Below the pieces are notes generated by a model. The model worked only from the letters and a program-made list of their open reading frames with translations, had not been told where the DNA came from and searched no databases. The position numbers were made by a program, and so were the translations under genes. Below are positions 1 through 7,146 of a stretch of DNA of 38,213 nucleotides, piece by piece. The DNA comes from Bacillota bacterium (GTDB taxonomy: Bacteria; Bacillota; Clostridia; Peptostreptococcales; Anaerovoracaceae). The stretch lies in contig JAFRXM010000050.1 of the NCBI GenBank assembly GCA_017443515.1, positions 1-38,213 of the forward strand, read 5' to 3'. How positions within the stretch are numbered: position 1 is the first letter of the stretch; each line of letters opens with the position of its first letter.

Positions 1-1041
1 CTGCATAACCTCAAAACAAGCTTTTCGCAGAGCCGGATTCCCACGTTTAGATATGTGGCGATTCTGGCTCTCGAACTGTCCGGATTGATACGGCGGGGCA
101 TCATTACCGGCATAGGCATTTAGTGCCTTTGCGCTATGAAATCGTCGTATATCGCCTATTTCAGCCAGTATGATGGGTCCCAGACGTTCACCAACTCCGG
201 CCATGCTGAGAAGCACTTTGTATTCAGGGATGGTCGATGCAATGTTTTGCATTTGCAGTATGGTTGCATCTGCCGCATTCTGGGCTTCTGAAAGCAGATC
301 CACGCATTGATCCAGGGCAGAAGACATGTACTCGCTGTTTCCACGAGTAGTAATGCTGCTTTTGGAAAGCTCATAGATCAACAGTGCCTTGTCAGCCGCA
401 AACTTGTCATTAGTCTTCTTGACTAGTATTGCATAGCTGTTCATAAAACGAGTCTTTCCGATTTCATTGATGTAATCAAATGAGTGAAAACGCTTAATGA
501 ACTGTAAAAGCATGCATTTTTCAGGGTTTCTGCTCTTCAGCGCAAGAATATGCGTAATCCCGGGCATGGTCTCATCGAGGAGATTGATGAGCTGATTCTT
601 GGATTTCGTGACCATTGAAATTCGTTGCCGATACTGCGCTGACAGGAATTTAAGGTCGTCGTATTTCTGCTCTACCGGAGAGTATGGCGTTAGAAGATAT
701 GACTTTTCTAATGCATAGCGGGCTATCCGCAGAGCATCTTTTCTGTCAGTCTTTGCCTTACGAAGCTCCGTATCGCCAAACTTCTTCATAAGGTATGGGT
801 TGATCAAACATGGTGACAGCCCTGCAGCAAGCAATGCCTGAAGAACAGGATAGTGATAGTGACCTGTAGCTTCCATCAAGATCACTGGAGAAATGTCTGT
901 CTGAGTGATATACTTGATTAGAGCATCCAGATCAGGTTTTGTGTGGTGCATCTCATAGGGCTTAATGCGTATGCTTCCATCGCTATTTAAGATGGCAACA
1001 GTGCTTTTGCCTTTGGAAATGTCGATGCCTACAGCAATCAT
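1..1041 (-). CDS. IS110-family transposase (3' end cut by window edge)
   Basis: The reading frame is open from ATG at 1041 to the window edge, giving 347 residues of a family usually near 400. The N-terminal RuvC-like DEDD domain shows Asp7 in GIDISK, Glu57 in LMEATGHYH, and Asp99 and Asp102 in KTDRKDA. The C-terminal Tnp part shows the GVGERLGPIILAEIGD region, then PPYQSGQF with the likely catalytic serine at 320, followed by ISKRGNPALRK. These enzymes move IS110 elements by recombination at a short core, guided in characterised members by a bridge RNA from the element's own non-coding end. The start is supported by AAGGAGG four to five bases upstream. No frameshift or stop is seen in the visible part. 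Family assignment is confident; activity is not shown because the C-terminus and left boundary lie outside. Confidence 0.9.
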   Translation of the reverse strand, partial: MIAVGIDISKGKSTVAILNSDGSIRIKPYEMHHTKPDLDALIKYITQTDISPVILMEATGHYHYPVLQALLAAGLSPCLINPYLMKKFGDTELRKAKTDRKDALRIARYALEKSYLLTPYSPVEQKYDDLKFLSAQYRQRISMVTKSKNQLINLLDETMPGITHILALKSRNPEKCMLLQFIKRFHSFDYINEIGKTRFMNSYAILVKKTNDKFAADKALLIYELSKSSITTRGNSEYMSSALDQCVDLLSEAQNAADATILQMQNIASTIPEYKVLLSMAGVGERLGPIILAEIGDIRRFHSAKALNAYAGNDAPPYQSGQFESQNRHISKRGNPALRKACFEVMQ

Positions 1042-1259
1042 AAAACCTCCTTGGAAAATAGATTTGATTGGGTTCAGCTCTTCAAAGTTCAGACATATTC
1101 TTTAGTTAAACGGGAGAACACTATGGCTGCCCAACTTGCTTAATCGAATAAGAAACAATGAAGGCTGGCTGACATATTTGTCGCCGGGCGTGGTGTCCCA
1201 ATTCAAGATTACGTCAGGCCAATCACCTTCATCATAAAGAAAAGCGAAGGCTAATTAAA
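1042..1259 (-). ncRNA. Candidate IS110 bridge RNA (upstream non-coding end)
   Basis: Between the putative promoter at 1266-1294 and the transposase start there are about 218 bases with no ORF, transcribed toward the transposase. In IS110-group elements the bridge RNA comes from this position. Read on the minus strand, the stretch can form several stem-loops: CCTTC/GAAGG around 1229-1253, and GGC-GACA-AATA-TGTC-A-GCC at about 1167-1185, with a short loop. I did not fold it computationally and cannot identify the target-binding and donor-binding loops, so this is a positional and family-based inference. Confidence 0.4.
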
Positions 1260-1265
1260 CCCTCA

Positions 1266-1294
1266 CTTATATATTAAGAATTCAAGTTTGTCTA
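1266..1294 (-). promoter_or_regulatory. Putative promoter for IS110 bridge RNA/transposase
   Basis: On the minus strand TAGACA (1294-1289) and TATAAG (1271-1266) are separated by exactly 17 bases. Transcription would start near 1259 and run through the non-coding region into the transposase. The -10 is imperfect. Confidence 0.4.
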
Positions 1295-1373
1295 TATGAG
1301 ATACTATTGATTTCAGGTCGGAAACAATAACAAGCAGACCGCTTGACTAACTGTCAAAATGCTTTTTTCTAAC

Positions 1374-1416
1374 GGATCTCTAACAGATTTTTCGAATTAG
1401 AGATCCTTTTATTTTT
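1374..1416 (+). terminator. Rho-independent terminator, no visible gene upstream
   Basis: A perfect 10-bp stem, GGATCTCTAA (1374-1383) with TTAGAGATCC (1397-1406), encloses a 13-base loop and is followed by TTTTATTTTT on the plus strand. There is no plus-strand ORF between 1042 and 1373, so what it terminates is unclear. Confidence 0.65.
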
Positions 1417-1526
1417 CAACGCTGATCGGCTCCCGCACTCTTGGCGCGCACGCAAACGTTGAAATTTCAAGGTGTTCAGTAATACGACACGGACCTGGCT
1501 AACGTTAGATAAAACTCCCCTTATGC
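1417..1526. other. Non-coding junction region of putative integrated element
   Basis: No gene is seen here. It holds TTTCAACG (about 1413-1420) facing CGTTGAAA (about 1457-1464), the palindrome TTGAAATTTCAA (about 1459-1470), and the 10-base palindrome CTAACGTTAG (1499-1508). Just before the tRNA fragment, ACTCCCC faces CTGGGGGT across about ten bases. Such inverted motifs would suit recombinase binding near an attachment site, but that is inference. Confidence 0.3.
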
Positions 1527-1573
1527 GACTGGGGGTCAAGAGGCCTCGGGTTCAAGTCCCGACACTCCGACCA
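1527..1573 (+). pseudogene. tRNA-Pro(GGG) 3' fragment, probable attachment site
   Basis: The sequence fits the 3' half of a tRNA: anticodon loop CTGGGGG (1529-1535, anticodon GGG at 1531-1533), anticodon-stem strand TCAAG (1536-1540), variable loop AGGCC, T arm TCGGG-TTCAAGT-CCCGA (1546-1562), acceptor strand CACTCCG (1563-1569), discriminator A and encoded CCA (1571-1573). The CACTCCGACCA end and GGG anticodon are those expected of tRNA-Pro. The 5' half is missing: the bases before 1527 do not pair with TCAAG beyond GA, and no D arm or 5' acceptor strand precedes it. Its own terminator follows. A 3' tRNA remnant of this kind is the usual scar of integration into a tRNA gene, with the island lying to the left. 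Confidence 0.75.
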
Positions 1574-1580
1574 AAACGCA

Positions 1581-1618
1581 GAAGACGGGTCAGTCCCGTC
1601 TTTTGTCGTTTTTTGTAA
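1581..1618 (+). terminator. Terminator after the tRNA-Pro fragment
   Basis: AGACGGG and CCCGTCT form a 7-bp stem with a five-base loop TCAGT, followed by a T-rich tract (TTTGTCGTTTTTTG). It probably belonged to the original tRNA-Pro transcript. Confidence 0.75.
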
Positions 1619-1666
1619 AAGTTGATTTTGCCTGCTTTTTGTGTTATTTTTAAAATAGGAAGAGAT

Positions 1667-2719
1667 ATGCGTGTTATGGAACAGGGTAAAGCAAAAGCGA
1701 TAATATACGCGTTCCTGGCGGCGGTGTTTTACGCGGTCAATGTGCCGGCGTCAAAGATACTGCTCAGGAACGTCGGCCCGACTACGATGGCTGCGCTGCT
1801 GTATCTTGGTGCGGGCATAGGTATAGGTATTCTTTCGCTTGTGAGCAGGAAAGGCAGAGCAGGCTCGGAACGCCTTTCAAAGAAGGACTTTCCATTCGTC
1901 ATAGGAATGATAGTCCTGGATATTGCGGCTCCTGTATTTCTGATGCTCGGCATCAGTTACAGTTCTTCGGCAAGCGCTTCGCTTCTTGGCAATTTCGAGA
2001 TTGTCGCGACTACAGTGATCGCGCTCTTCGTTTTCAAAGAGGCGGTGTCCGCAAGGCTTTGGACCGCTATAGCGCTGATAACGCTTTCAAGCATAATGCT
2101 TAGCTTTGAGGGCAGGGACAGTTTCAGCTTTTCGTACGGCTCGCTGTTCGTACTGGCGGCTGCCGTCTGCTGGGGATTTGAGAACAACTGTACGAGAAAG
2201 ATCTCATCCAAAAGCACATATGAGATAGTCGTGCTCAAAGGAATATTCTCCGGGCTGGGTTCGCTTGTCATAGCGCTGATCAGAAGAGAAGCGATACCAG
2301 GGCTCATATACATCGCGGCGGCGCTGATCCTCGGTTTTGTTTCATACGGGCTGAGCATTTTCCTCTATGTCCGCGCGCAGAATATCCTGGGGGCAGCCAA
2401 GACCAGCGCGTATTACGCGGCAGCGCCCTTTGTAGGGGCCTTCCTTTCATTCGTATTTCTTAAGGAAGAGCTTTCCTGGATGTATGCAGCTGCTCTGGCG
2501 GTGATGATTGCAGGTTCGGTGCTCGTAGTTGCTGACACTCTGATCAGATATCACGCGCACATGCACCAGCACAGCTTCATTCATACCCACGATGGGTCGA
2601 CGCACACGCATACGGTAACGCACTCGCACGAGCATAATCATTACATCACAGATGGTAATCACGGCCACCATCACTCCGGAAAGAGTCTTGAAAAGCTACC
2701 GGGGGCAATACATTCGTAG
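1667..2719 (+). CDS. EamA/DMT-family transporter with His-rich C-terminal tail
   Basis: This 350-residue protein has the two-EamA-repeat layout of drug/metabolite transporters, about ten membrane segments over residues 10-310, with hallmarks such as YAVNVPASK near the N-terminus and LLGNFEIVATTVIALFVFKE in the middle. It acts in the cytoplasmic membrane; substrate is unknown. After the last segment comes an unusual tail of roughly 40 residues dominated by His (HAHMHQHS, HTHTVTHSHEHNH, HGHHH), which suggests metal binding. I chose ATG 1667, preceded by AGGAAGAG, over an in-frame TTG at 1622 that lacks a good ribosome site; ATG 1676 is also possible. It leads a tight set with the DUF362 gene 34 bases later, cysK and a zinc-ribbon gene. 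A role in metal transport is an inference from the tail only. Confidence 0.85.
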   Translation: MRVMEQGKAKAIIYAFLAAVFYAVNVPASKILLRNVGPTTMAALLYLGAGIGIGILSLVSRKGRAGSERLSKKDFPFVIGMIVLDIAAPVFLMLGISYSSSASASLLGNFEIVATTVIALFVFKEAVSARLWTAIALITLSSIMLSFEGRDSFSFSYGSLFVLAAAVCWGFENNCTRKISSKSTYEIVVLKGIFSGLGSLVIALIRREAIPGLIYIAAALILGFVSYGLSIFLYVRAQNILGAAKTSAYYAAAPFVGAFLSFVFLKEELSWMYAAALAVMIAGSVLVVADTLIRYHAHMHQHSFIHTHDGSTHTHTVTHSHEHNHYITDGNHGHHHSGKSLEKLPGAIHS

Positions 2720-2753
2720 CTTCCCGGTCTATGGCCAGAAAGGAAAAATGACC

Positions 2754-3650
2754 ATGAGTTCAAAAGTATACTTCACCAAGGACCTGAGCCCTGAAAAAGT
2801 CGTAGAGTTATATAGGGCGCTGGGAATAGAACTGCCGGGCAGGGTAGCTGTCAAGCTTCATTCCGGGGAGAAGGGCAACCAGAACTTCCTTGGGCCTTCG
2901 TTCTGGAAGCCTGTGATCGAAGAGGTAAAAGGCACCGTCGTAGAGTGCAACACCGCCTACGGCGACGCTTACGGGGGCGTGCGCGATCATACCGGTCCGC
3001 ACCTCAAGCTCCTTGCGGACCACGGATGGAGCAGGTACTTTAACGTAGATCTTATGGATGCCGAAGGCCCGGATGTAGTCTGGGAGATCCCGGACGGCAA
3101 AGTCATCAAGGAAAACCACCTCGGAAAGAACATAGTCAATTACGATTCTATGCTGGTGCTTGCGCACTTCAAAGGGCACCCCATGGGCGGATACGGCGGG
3201 GCGCTAAAGCAGCTTTCCATAGGATGCGCATCGGCTGCGGGCAAGGCTCTGATCCATTCCGGCGGAGCGTCTTCCAGCAACATCCTGGCATGGAAGAAGC
3301 ACGCTGCACAGGACAATTTCTGCGAGGCCATGGCTGACGCCGCGTCTTCCGTAGTAAGGCATTTCTCCGGAAAGATCGCATATATCAACGTGATGAAGAA
3401 CCTGTCCGTGGACTGCGACTGCGTGGCTGTCGCCGAAGACCCCTGCATGAAGGACATAGGAATGCTGGCGTCCCTGGACCCTGTAGCTATAGATCAGGCC
3501 TGTATAGACCTTATCTACGCGGCCAAGGATGACCCTGGCCAGGCGCGCTTCCTGGAGCGCGTGGAATCCCGCCACGGCGTACACACGATAGAAGCTGCCG
3601 CAGAGCTCGGTATAGGAAGCCGCAGCTACGAACTGATAGAAAAGGAATAA
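2754..3650 (+). CDS. DUF362 domain-containing protein
   Basis: The protein has about 298 residues and matches the DUF362 family: an N-terminal VAVKLHSGEKGN, a central LAHFKGHPMGGYGGALKQLSIGC, and a C-terminal CVAVAEDPCMKDIGMLASLDPVAIDQ region. Many relatives carry ferredoxin-type 4Fe-4S clusters, but no CxxCxxC cluster is seen here, so this is the cluster-less form. Its reaction is not known. Two starts are close, ATG 2748 and ATG 2754; AAAGGA at 2739-2744 is better spaced for 2754. The gene ends three bases before cysK, so the two are almost certainly cotranscribed, but this does not define a function in sulfur metabolism. Confidence 0.85.
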   Translation: MSSKVYFTKDLSPEKVVELYRALGIELPGRVAVKLHSGEKGNQNFLGPSFWKPVIEEVKGTVVECNTAYGDAYGGVRDHTGPHLKLLADHGWSRYFNVDLMDAEGPDVVWEIPDGKVIKENHLGKNIVNYDSMLVLAHFKGHPMGGYGGALKQLSIGCASAAGKALIHSGGASSSNILAWKKHAAQDNFCEAMADAASSVVRHFSGKIAYINVMKNLSVDCDCVAVAEDPCMKDIGMLASLDPVAIDQACIDLIYAAKDDPGQARFLERVESRHGVHTIEAAAELGIGSRSYELIEKE

Positions 3651-3653
3651 AAC

Positions 3654-4556
3654 ATGTATTATACGAACGTGCTGGATCTTATTGGGAACACTCCGCTGCT
3701 CAGTCTGGAAAAGACGACCGGCATGCAGATCTACGCAAAGGCGGAGTTTTTGAACCCCGGCGGAAGCATCAAGGACCGCATAGCTCTGGCAATGATAGAA
3801 GAAGCTGAAAAAGACGGCCGCTTAAAGCCCGGTATGACTATAATCGAGCCGACTTCCGGAAACACCGGCATAGGTCTGGCACTGTGCGGAGTGCGCAAAG
3901 GCTACCGCGTGATCATTGTCATGCCGGAAAACATGAGCGAGGAACGCAAAAAGATCATCCGCGCCCTTGGCGCCGAGCTGGTGCTTACCGATCCTGCGCT
4001 AAGTATAGCAGGCTCCGTGGATAAAGCCATGGAGATAGCGGCAGGCTCTGCGGAGTACTTTGTGCCACAGCAGTTCCAGAACCCGGCAAACCCGCGCATG
4101 CATTACCGGACGACCGCCGTGGAGCTTGTGCAGCAGCTGGGCAAGAAGATAGATATCTACGTATCCGGCGTCGGAAGCGGCGGAACTCTGCAGGGAGTTG
4201 CGCAGTACCTTCTGGAGCAGAACCCGGACTGCAGGATAGTAGCCGTTGAGCCGAAGAACGTTTCTGCCCTTCTGGGAGACGAGCCAGGTCTTCACCAGAT
4301 CCAGGGGATAGGGGACGGCTTCATCCCCGACATCCTCGACACTTCCATCATCACGGATATAGTGGAGGTCTCGGACGACGACGCCATAAACACCGCACGC
4401 GAGCTTGCAAGGGTGCAGGGGCTTTTAGTCGGCACCTCTTCAGGAGCTAATGTGTGGGCAGCCGGGCAGATGGCTGAAAAGTACGGTAAAGACAAGGTGG
4501 TCGCCACCGTGTTGCCGGACCGTGCGGAGAGATATTTCAGCACAGCGCTGATCTGA
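3654..4556 (+). CDS. cysK: Cysteine synthase A (O-acetylserine sulfhydrylase)
   Basis: A pyridoxal-phosphate enzyme of the cytoplasm that makes cysteine from O-acetylserine and sulfide. At 300 residues it has normal CysK length. The PLP lysine is Lys40 in NPGGSIKDR, the substrate-binding loop is PTSGNTG at 66-72, and the phosphate-binding SGVGSGGTLQG lies near residue 175. The C-terminus DRAERYFSTALI is typical of the family. It starts three bases after the DUF362 stop with AAAAGGAATAAAAC before the ATG, and is followed 16 bases later by the zinc-ribbon gene. The fold-type II family also includes cystathionine beta-synthase-like enzymes, but the motifs and length fit CysK best. Confidence 0.93.
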   Translation: MYYTNVLDLIGNTPLLSLEKTTGMQIYAKAEFLNPGGSIKDRIALAMIEEAEKDGRLKPGMTIIEPTSGNTGIGLALCGVRKGYRVIIVMPENMSEERKKIIRALGAELVLTDPALSIAGSVDKAMEIAAGSAEYFVPQQFQNPANPRMHYRTTAVELVQQLGKKIDIYVSGVGSGGTLQGVAQYLLEQNPDCRIVAVEPKNVSALLGDEPGLHQIQGIGDGFIPDILDTSIITDIVEVSDDDAINTARELARVQGLLVGTSSGANVWAAGQMAEKYGKDKVVATVLPDRAERYFSTALI

Positions 4557-4572
4557 TAAAGGAGGAGATAAT

Positions 4573-5487
4573 ATGTTTTGCACCAATTGCGGTAGAGATA
4601 TAGGGGACTCGAAGTACTGTCCGTTCTGCGGATACTCGCAGGATGGCGGCAGCACTTACATGTTCCGCGGCGACGGGATCGCCGACCTTTACAGGGACGT
4701 GTTCAGGGATCCGTTGTTCCTGATCATATGCATACTCATGACGGTCGCAGCCGCGCTTTCCTTCGTGTCGAAAGAAAGCGGTTCCGGAAACATAACGATC
4801 AGCGTCGGAGTGCTGGAGATACTGTACGTCATCGCCCTGTGGCTGATCTTCGCGGCGGCAAGGAACCAGAACCGCTTCAGCGGCACAGGCCTTGCGATGG
4901 CAAGTGGCGTAGTCAAGGCGACTTATATCATAACCTGGATCGTGGCCGGAATAGTTCTGGTGGCAGGCGTCCTGGTGCTGGTTTTCGGGCCTCTTGCAAT
5001 AGACAATATAGACTGGGATTTCACAAGAAGCACGGCTGTTGTGCAGGCGAGCCTTATCAGCCCCGGTCCGGGCAGTTCCGGAAGCATACCTCTTCCCGAA
5101 GGCTTCGAATGGATCGAAGGTCTTGACGGCCTGGATGGTCTTGACAGGATCCCTTACATCACAAGCATCTCTGTACGGGCCATCGGCGTGATCATGATGA
5201 TCGCTGCCGTTGTGGTGATACTCATCAATATTTTCTACATCCGCAACCTTCACAAGTTCACCAAATCCCTGTGCACCAGTCTTGCCAGCGACCAGTACCA
5301 GGTCGTAAAGGCAAACACCAGCAGTGTATGGCTGCTGGTGTCGGCGATAGTTTCCGTATTAGGTATTGTCGGCAGTATCTCGTTGATAAGCGGGGTGGTG
5401 GACGCGATGTCTGTCATAAGGCAGCTTTGCACGATACTGGCTACTGTGCTGTCGTTTGTGATGATAAGGAAGTACTTCGTCAGGTAA
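4573..5487 (+). CDS. Zinc-ribbon membrane protein, function unknown
   Basis: This 304-residue protein begins with a zinc ribbon, CTNCG and CPFCG at residues 3-20, followed by about five hydrophobic segments: roughly 45-65, 75-100, 115-140, 200-220 and 255-300. An acidic, repetitive stretch (EGLDGLDGLD near residue 180) lies between them and probably faces outside. I do not recognise a named family; small zinc-ribbon membrane proteins are common in Clostridia. The ribosome site AAAGGAGGAG is strong. Its last eight bases overlap the 3' end of the convergent M32 carboxypeptidase gene, so no terminator separates them. Confidence 0.8.
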   Translation: MFCTNCGRDIGDSKYCPFCGYSQDGGSTYMFRGDGIADLYRDVFRDPLFLIICILMTVAAALSFVSKESGSGNITISVGVLEILYVIALWLIFAAARNQNRFSGTGLAMASGVVKATYIITWIVAGIVLVAGVLVLVFGPLAIDNIDWDFTRSTAVVQASLISPGPGSSGSIPLPEGFEWIEGLDGLDGLDRIPYITSISVRAIGVIMMIAAVVVILINIFYIRNLHKFTKSLCTSLASDQYQVVKANTSSVWLLVSAIVSVLGIVGSISLISGVVDAMSVIRQLCTILATVLSFVMIRKYFVR

Positions 5488-6994
5488 GGCCGTAGATGTC
5501 TTTGCACTTGTCCTCGAGGTACTTGATGTAGTACTCGGGATCGAAGGGCGCGCCGAGGACCTGCTCCAAAAGCTCGCCCGGCTTGTACAGACAGCCGTGC
5601 TGCCATATGTGCAGCCTGTTCCATGCGTTTAAAGGCCCGAAATCGCCTGTTTCAAGGCATTTATCCACGTCGACGGACTCTTTCATCTTCGCGAGGAATT
5701 GTGCGCCATACGCGCTCCCAAGGGCGTAGGATGGGAAGTAGCCTATCGCGCCTCCGGACCAGTGCGAATCCTGCAGGACGCCGCGCTTATCGTCCGGAAC
5801 ATCAACACCCAGATACTCTTTATAAAGCCTGTTCCACTCGTGGGGCAGGTCTTTTACTTGCAGTTCTTTGGCCATTACGCGCTTTTCGATCTCGTAGCGC
5901 ACCATGACGTGCAGGCTGTAGGTGACCTCGTCGGCTTCGGTGCGGATCAGTGAAGGCTCGGCCTTGTTGACGGCCCTGTAGAGTTCCTCCGCGCTGCGGC
6001 CTTTCATCTGTTCGGGGAATAGCTCCGCGAGTTTGGGGAAGATGAATTCGCAGAACTTTCTGCTGCGGCCGATGAGGTTTTCGTAGAAGCGGCTCTGGCT
6101 CTCGTGTATGCCCATGGAGACGCCGCCGTCCAGGACTGTGTAGGCCAGGTCGTCGGCCGAACCGGTATCGTAGAGGGCGTGCCCGCCTTCGTGGATGACG
6201 CTGTACATGGAGCTTACGAAGTCGTCCTCCTGGTAGTGGGTGGTGATCCTCTCGTCGAAATGCGACCCCAGGCTGGTGGTGAACGGGTGCTCTGTTGTGG
6301 AAAGGCCTACGTGGCCCAGATCCAGTCCCATGGTCTTCATCAGGTAGAACGACAGCTCCTGTTGTTTATCTGCCGGGAAGTTTCCGTAACGTATGTTATC
6401 GTCTACCTGCGGTTTTTCAGATATTTTCTTAAGAAGCGGGACTATGCGGCTGCGCAGTTTTGCGAAAAACTCGTCGCAGATCTGCATGTTCAGGCCGTCT
6501 TCATATTCGTTCAGCCAGTAGTCGTAGGGTTTTTTGTCCGGCGCCAGGTAGCCGGCAAAGCGTATATTGGTCTCGAAGATCTGCTCAAGCAGGGGACGGA
6601 ACATCTCGAAGTCCGAAGCTTCCTTTGCCCTGTGCCAGACGTCATCGGCCTTTACCAGAAGCTCCTGGTAGGCCACGTACTCGTCCATGGGGATCTTCTG
6701 CATGTCGCGTATGTTCTTAAGGAGCAGGAAGACCATGCGCTGTTCCTTTGGAGGCAGCTTGTCCTTGAAGCTGTCGAGAAACTCCAGAAGGTCCACGGTG
6801 TCTTTGGAAGTACCGAGTCTGTAGACTTCCTCCGAAAGGACGGAAAGGGTGACGCCTCTGTTGGCTGCGGTGTCTTTTGGTGCCGTGGTTGCTCCGTCGT
6901 AGTAGATCAGGCCCATAGCGTGGTTGTACGCCGCCATCTTCTTCTGAAGCTCCATGAGCTTTTCGCGGGCGGCCTTGATAGTCAGTATCTGCAT
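5480..6994 (-). CDS. M32-family (thermostable) carboxypeptidase
   Basis: A 504-residue cytoplasmic zinc metallocarboxypeptidase of family M32, which removes C-terminal amino acids from peptides. The zinc motif HEGGH is at residues 268-272, in SVIHEGGHALYD, and the downstream HESQSRFYEN motif typical of M32 is present. The length matches the family. I chose the ATG at 6994 because GAAGGAG lies seven bases upstream; an in-frame ATG at 7075 would add 27 residues unlike the family. It is monocistronic, convergent with the zinc-ribbon gene (8-base overlap) and divergent from the kinase-like gene at 7147. A minus-strand extended -10 sits just upstream. Confidence 0.93.
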   Translation of the reverse strand: MQILTIKAAREKLMELQKKMAAYNHAMGLIYYDGATTAPKDTAANRGVTLSVLSEEVYRLGTSKDTVDLLEFLDSFKDKLPPKEQRMVFLLLKNIRDMQKIPMDEYVAYQELLVKADDVWHRAKEASDFEMFRPLLEQIFETNIRFAGYLAPDKKPYDYWLNEYEDGLNMQICDEFFAKLRSRIVPLLKKISEKPQVDDNIRYGNFPADKQQELSFYLMKTMGLDLGHVGLSTTEHPFTTSLGSHFDERITTHYQEDDFVSSMYSVIHEGGHALYDTGSADDLAYTVLDGGVSMGIHESQSRFYENLIGRSRKFCEFIFPKLAELFPEQMKGRSAEELYRAVNKAEPSLIRTEADEVTYSLHVMVRYEIEKRVMAKELQVKDLPHEWNRLYKEYLGVDVPDDKRGVLQDSHWSGGAIGYFPSYALGSAYGAQFLAKMKESVDVDKCLETGDFGPLNAWNRLHIWQHGCLYKPGELLEQVLGAPFDPEYYIKYLEDKCKDIYGLT

Positions 6995-7023
6995 AACTGT
7001 TCTCCTTCGTAACAAGATATCAA

Positions 7024-7031
7024 CAATTATA
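7024..7031 (-). promoter_or_regulatory. Putative -10 for M32 carboxypeptidase gene
   Basis: On the minus strand TATAAT (7031-7026) is preceded by TGA, making an extended -10. No good -35 is found 17 bases upstream. Confidence 0.4.
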
Positions 7032-7041
7032 TCACAAACCG

Positions 7042-7073
7042 GGTGAAAATTGGGGACGGTTCTGGTTTTCACC
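7042..7073. repeat. Inverted repeat in divergent intergenic region
   Basis: GGTGAAAA (7042-7049) and TTTTCACC (7066-7073) form a perfect 8-bp inverted repeat around a 16-base centre that contains GGGGACGG. It sits between the divergent M32 and kinase-like genes and may be an operator, a terminator-like hairpin or a short dispersed repeat. Confidence 0.5.
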
Positions 7074-7081
7074 ATTTTTCA

Positions 7082-7110
7082 TTGTCACGCCCTTTTAAAA
7101 ATGATATAAT
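7082..7110 (+). promoter_or_regulatory. Promoter of cytidylate-kinase-like gene
   Basis: TTGTCA (7082-7087) and TATAAT (7105-7110) are 17 bases apart, with an upstream TGA giving an extended -10. The start codon is 37 bases downstream. Confidence 0.75.
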
Positions 7111-7146
7111 CACATAGAACAAAAGTCGTTTTTCTGGAGGTGTACC

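Larger units (their letters stand above)
1..1320 (-). mobile_element. IS110-family insertion sequence, transposase plus upstream end
   Basis: The transposase at 1-1041 and the non-coding stretch upstream of it form one IS110-type element that continues left of the window. IS110 elements have no clear terminal inverted repeats and make little or no target duplication, so the right boundary cannot be fixed by eye. I set it just beyond the candidate promoter at 1266-1294; it could lie anywhere from there to the tRNA fragment at 1527. The region is visibly more AT-rich than the genes to its right. Confidence 0.55.

Noticed and set aside
1500-1573. Complete tRNA-Pro gene
   Set aside because: The 5' acceptor strand, D arm and the 5' side of the anticodon stem are missing, so only the 3' half can be supported.
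2652-2753. Upstream in-frame extension of the DUF362 gene
   Set aside because: It overlaps the end of the transporter gene and its residues do not fit the family; the good ribosome site is at 2739-2744.
6104-7012. Plus-strand ORF inside the M32 carboxypeptidase gene
   Set aside because: Antisense shadow; the minus-strand frame holds HEGGH and HESQSR motifs.
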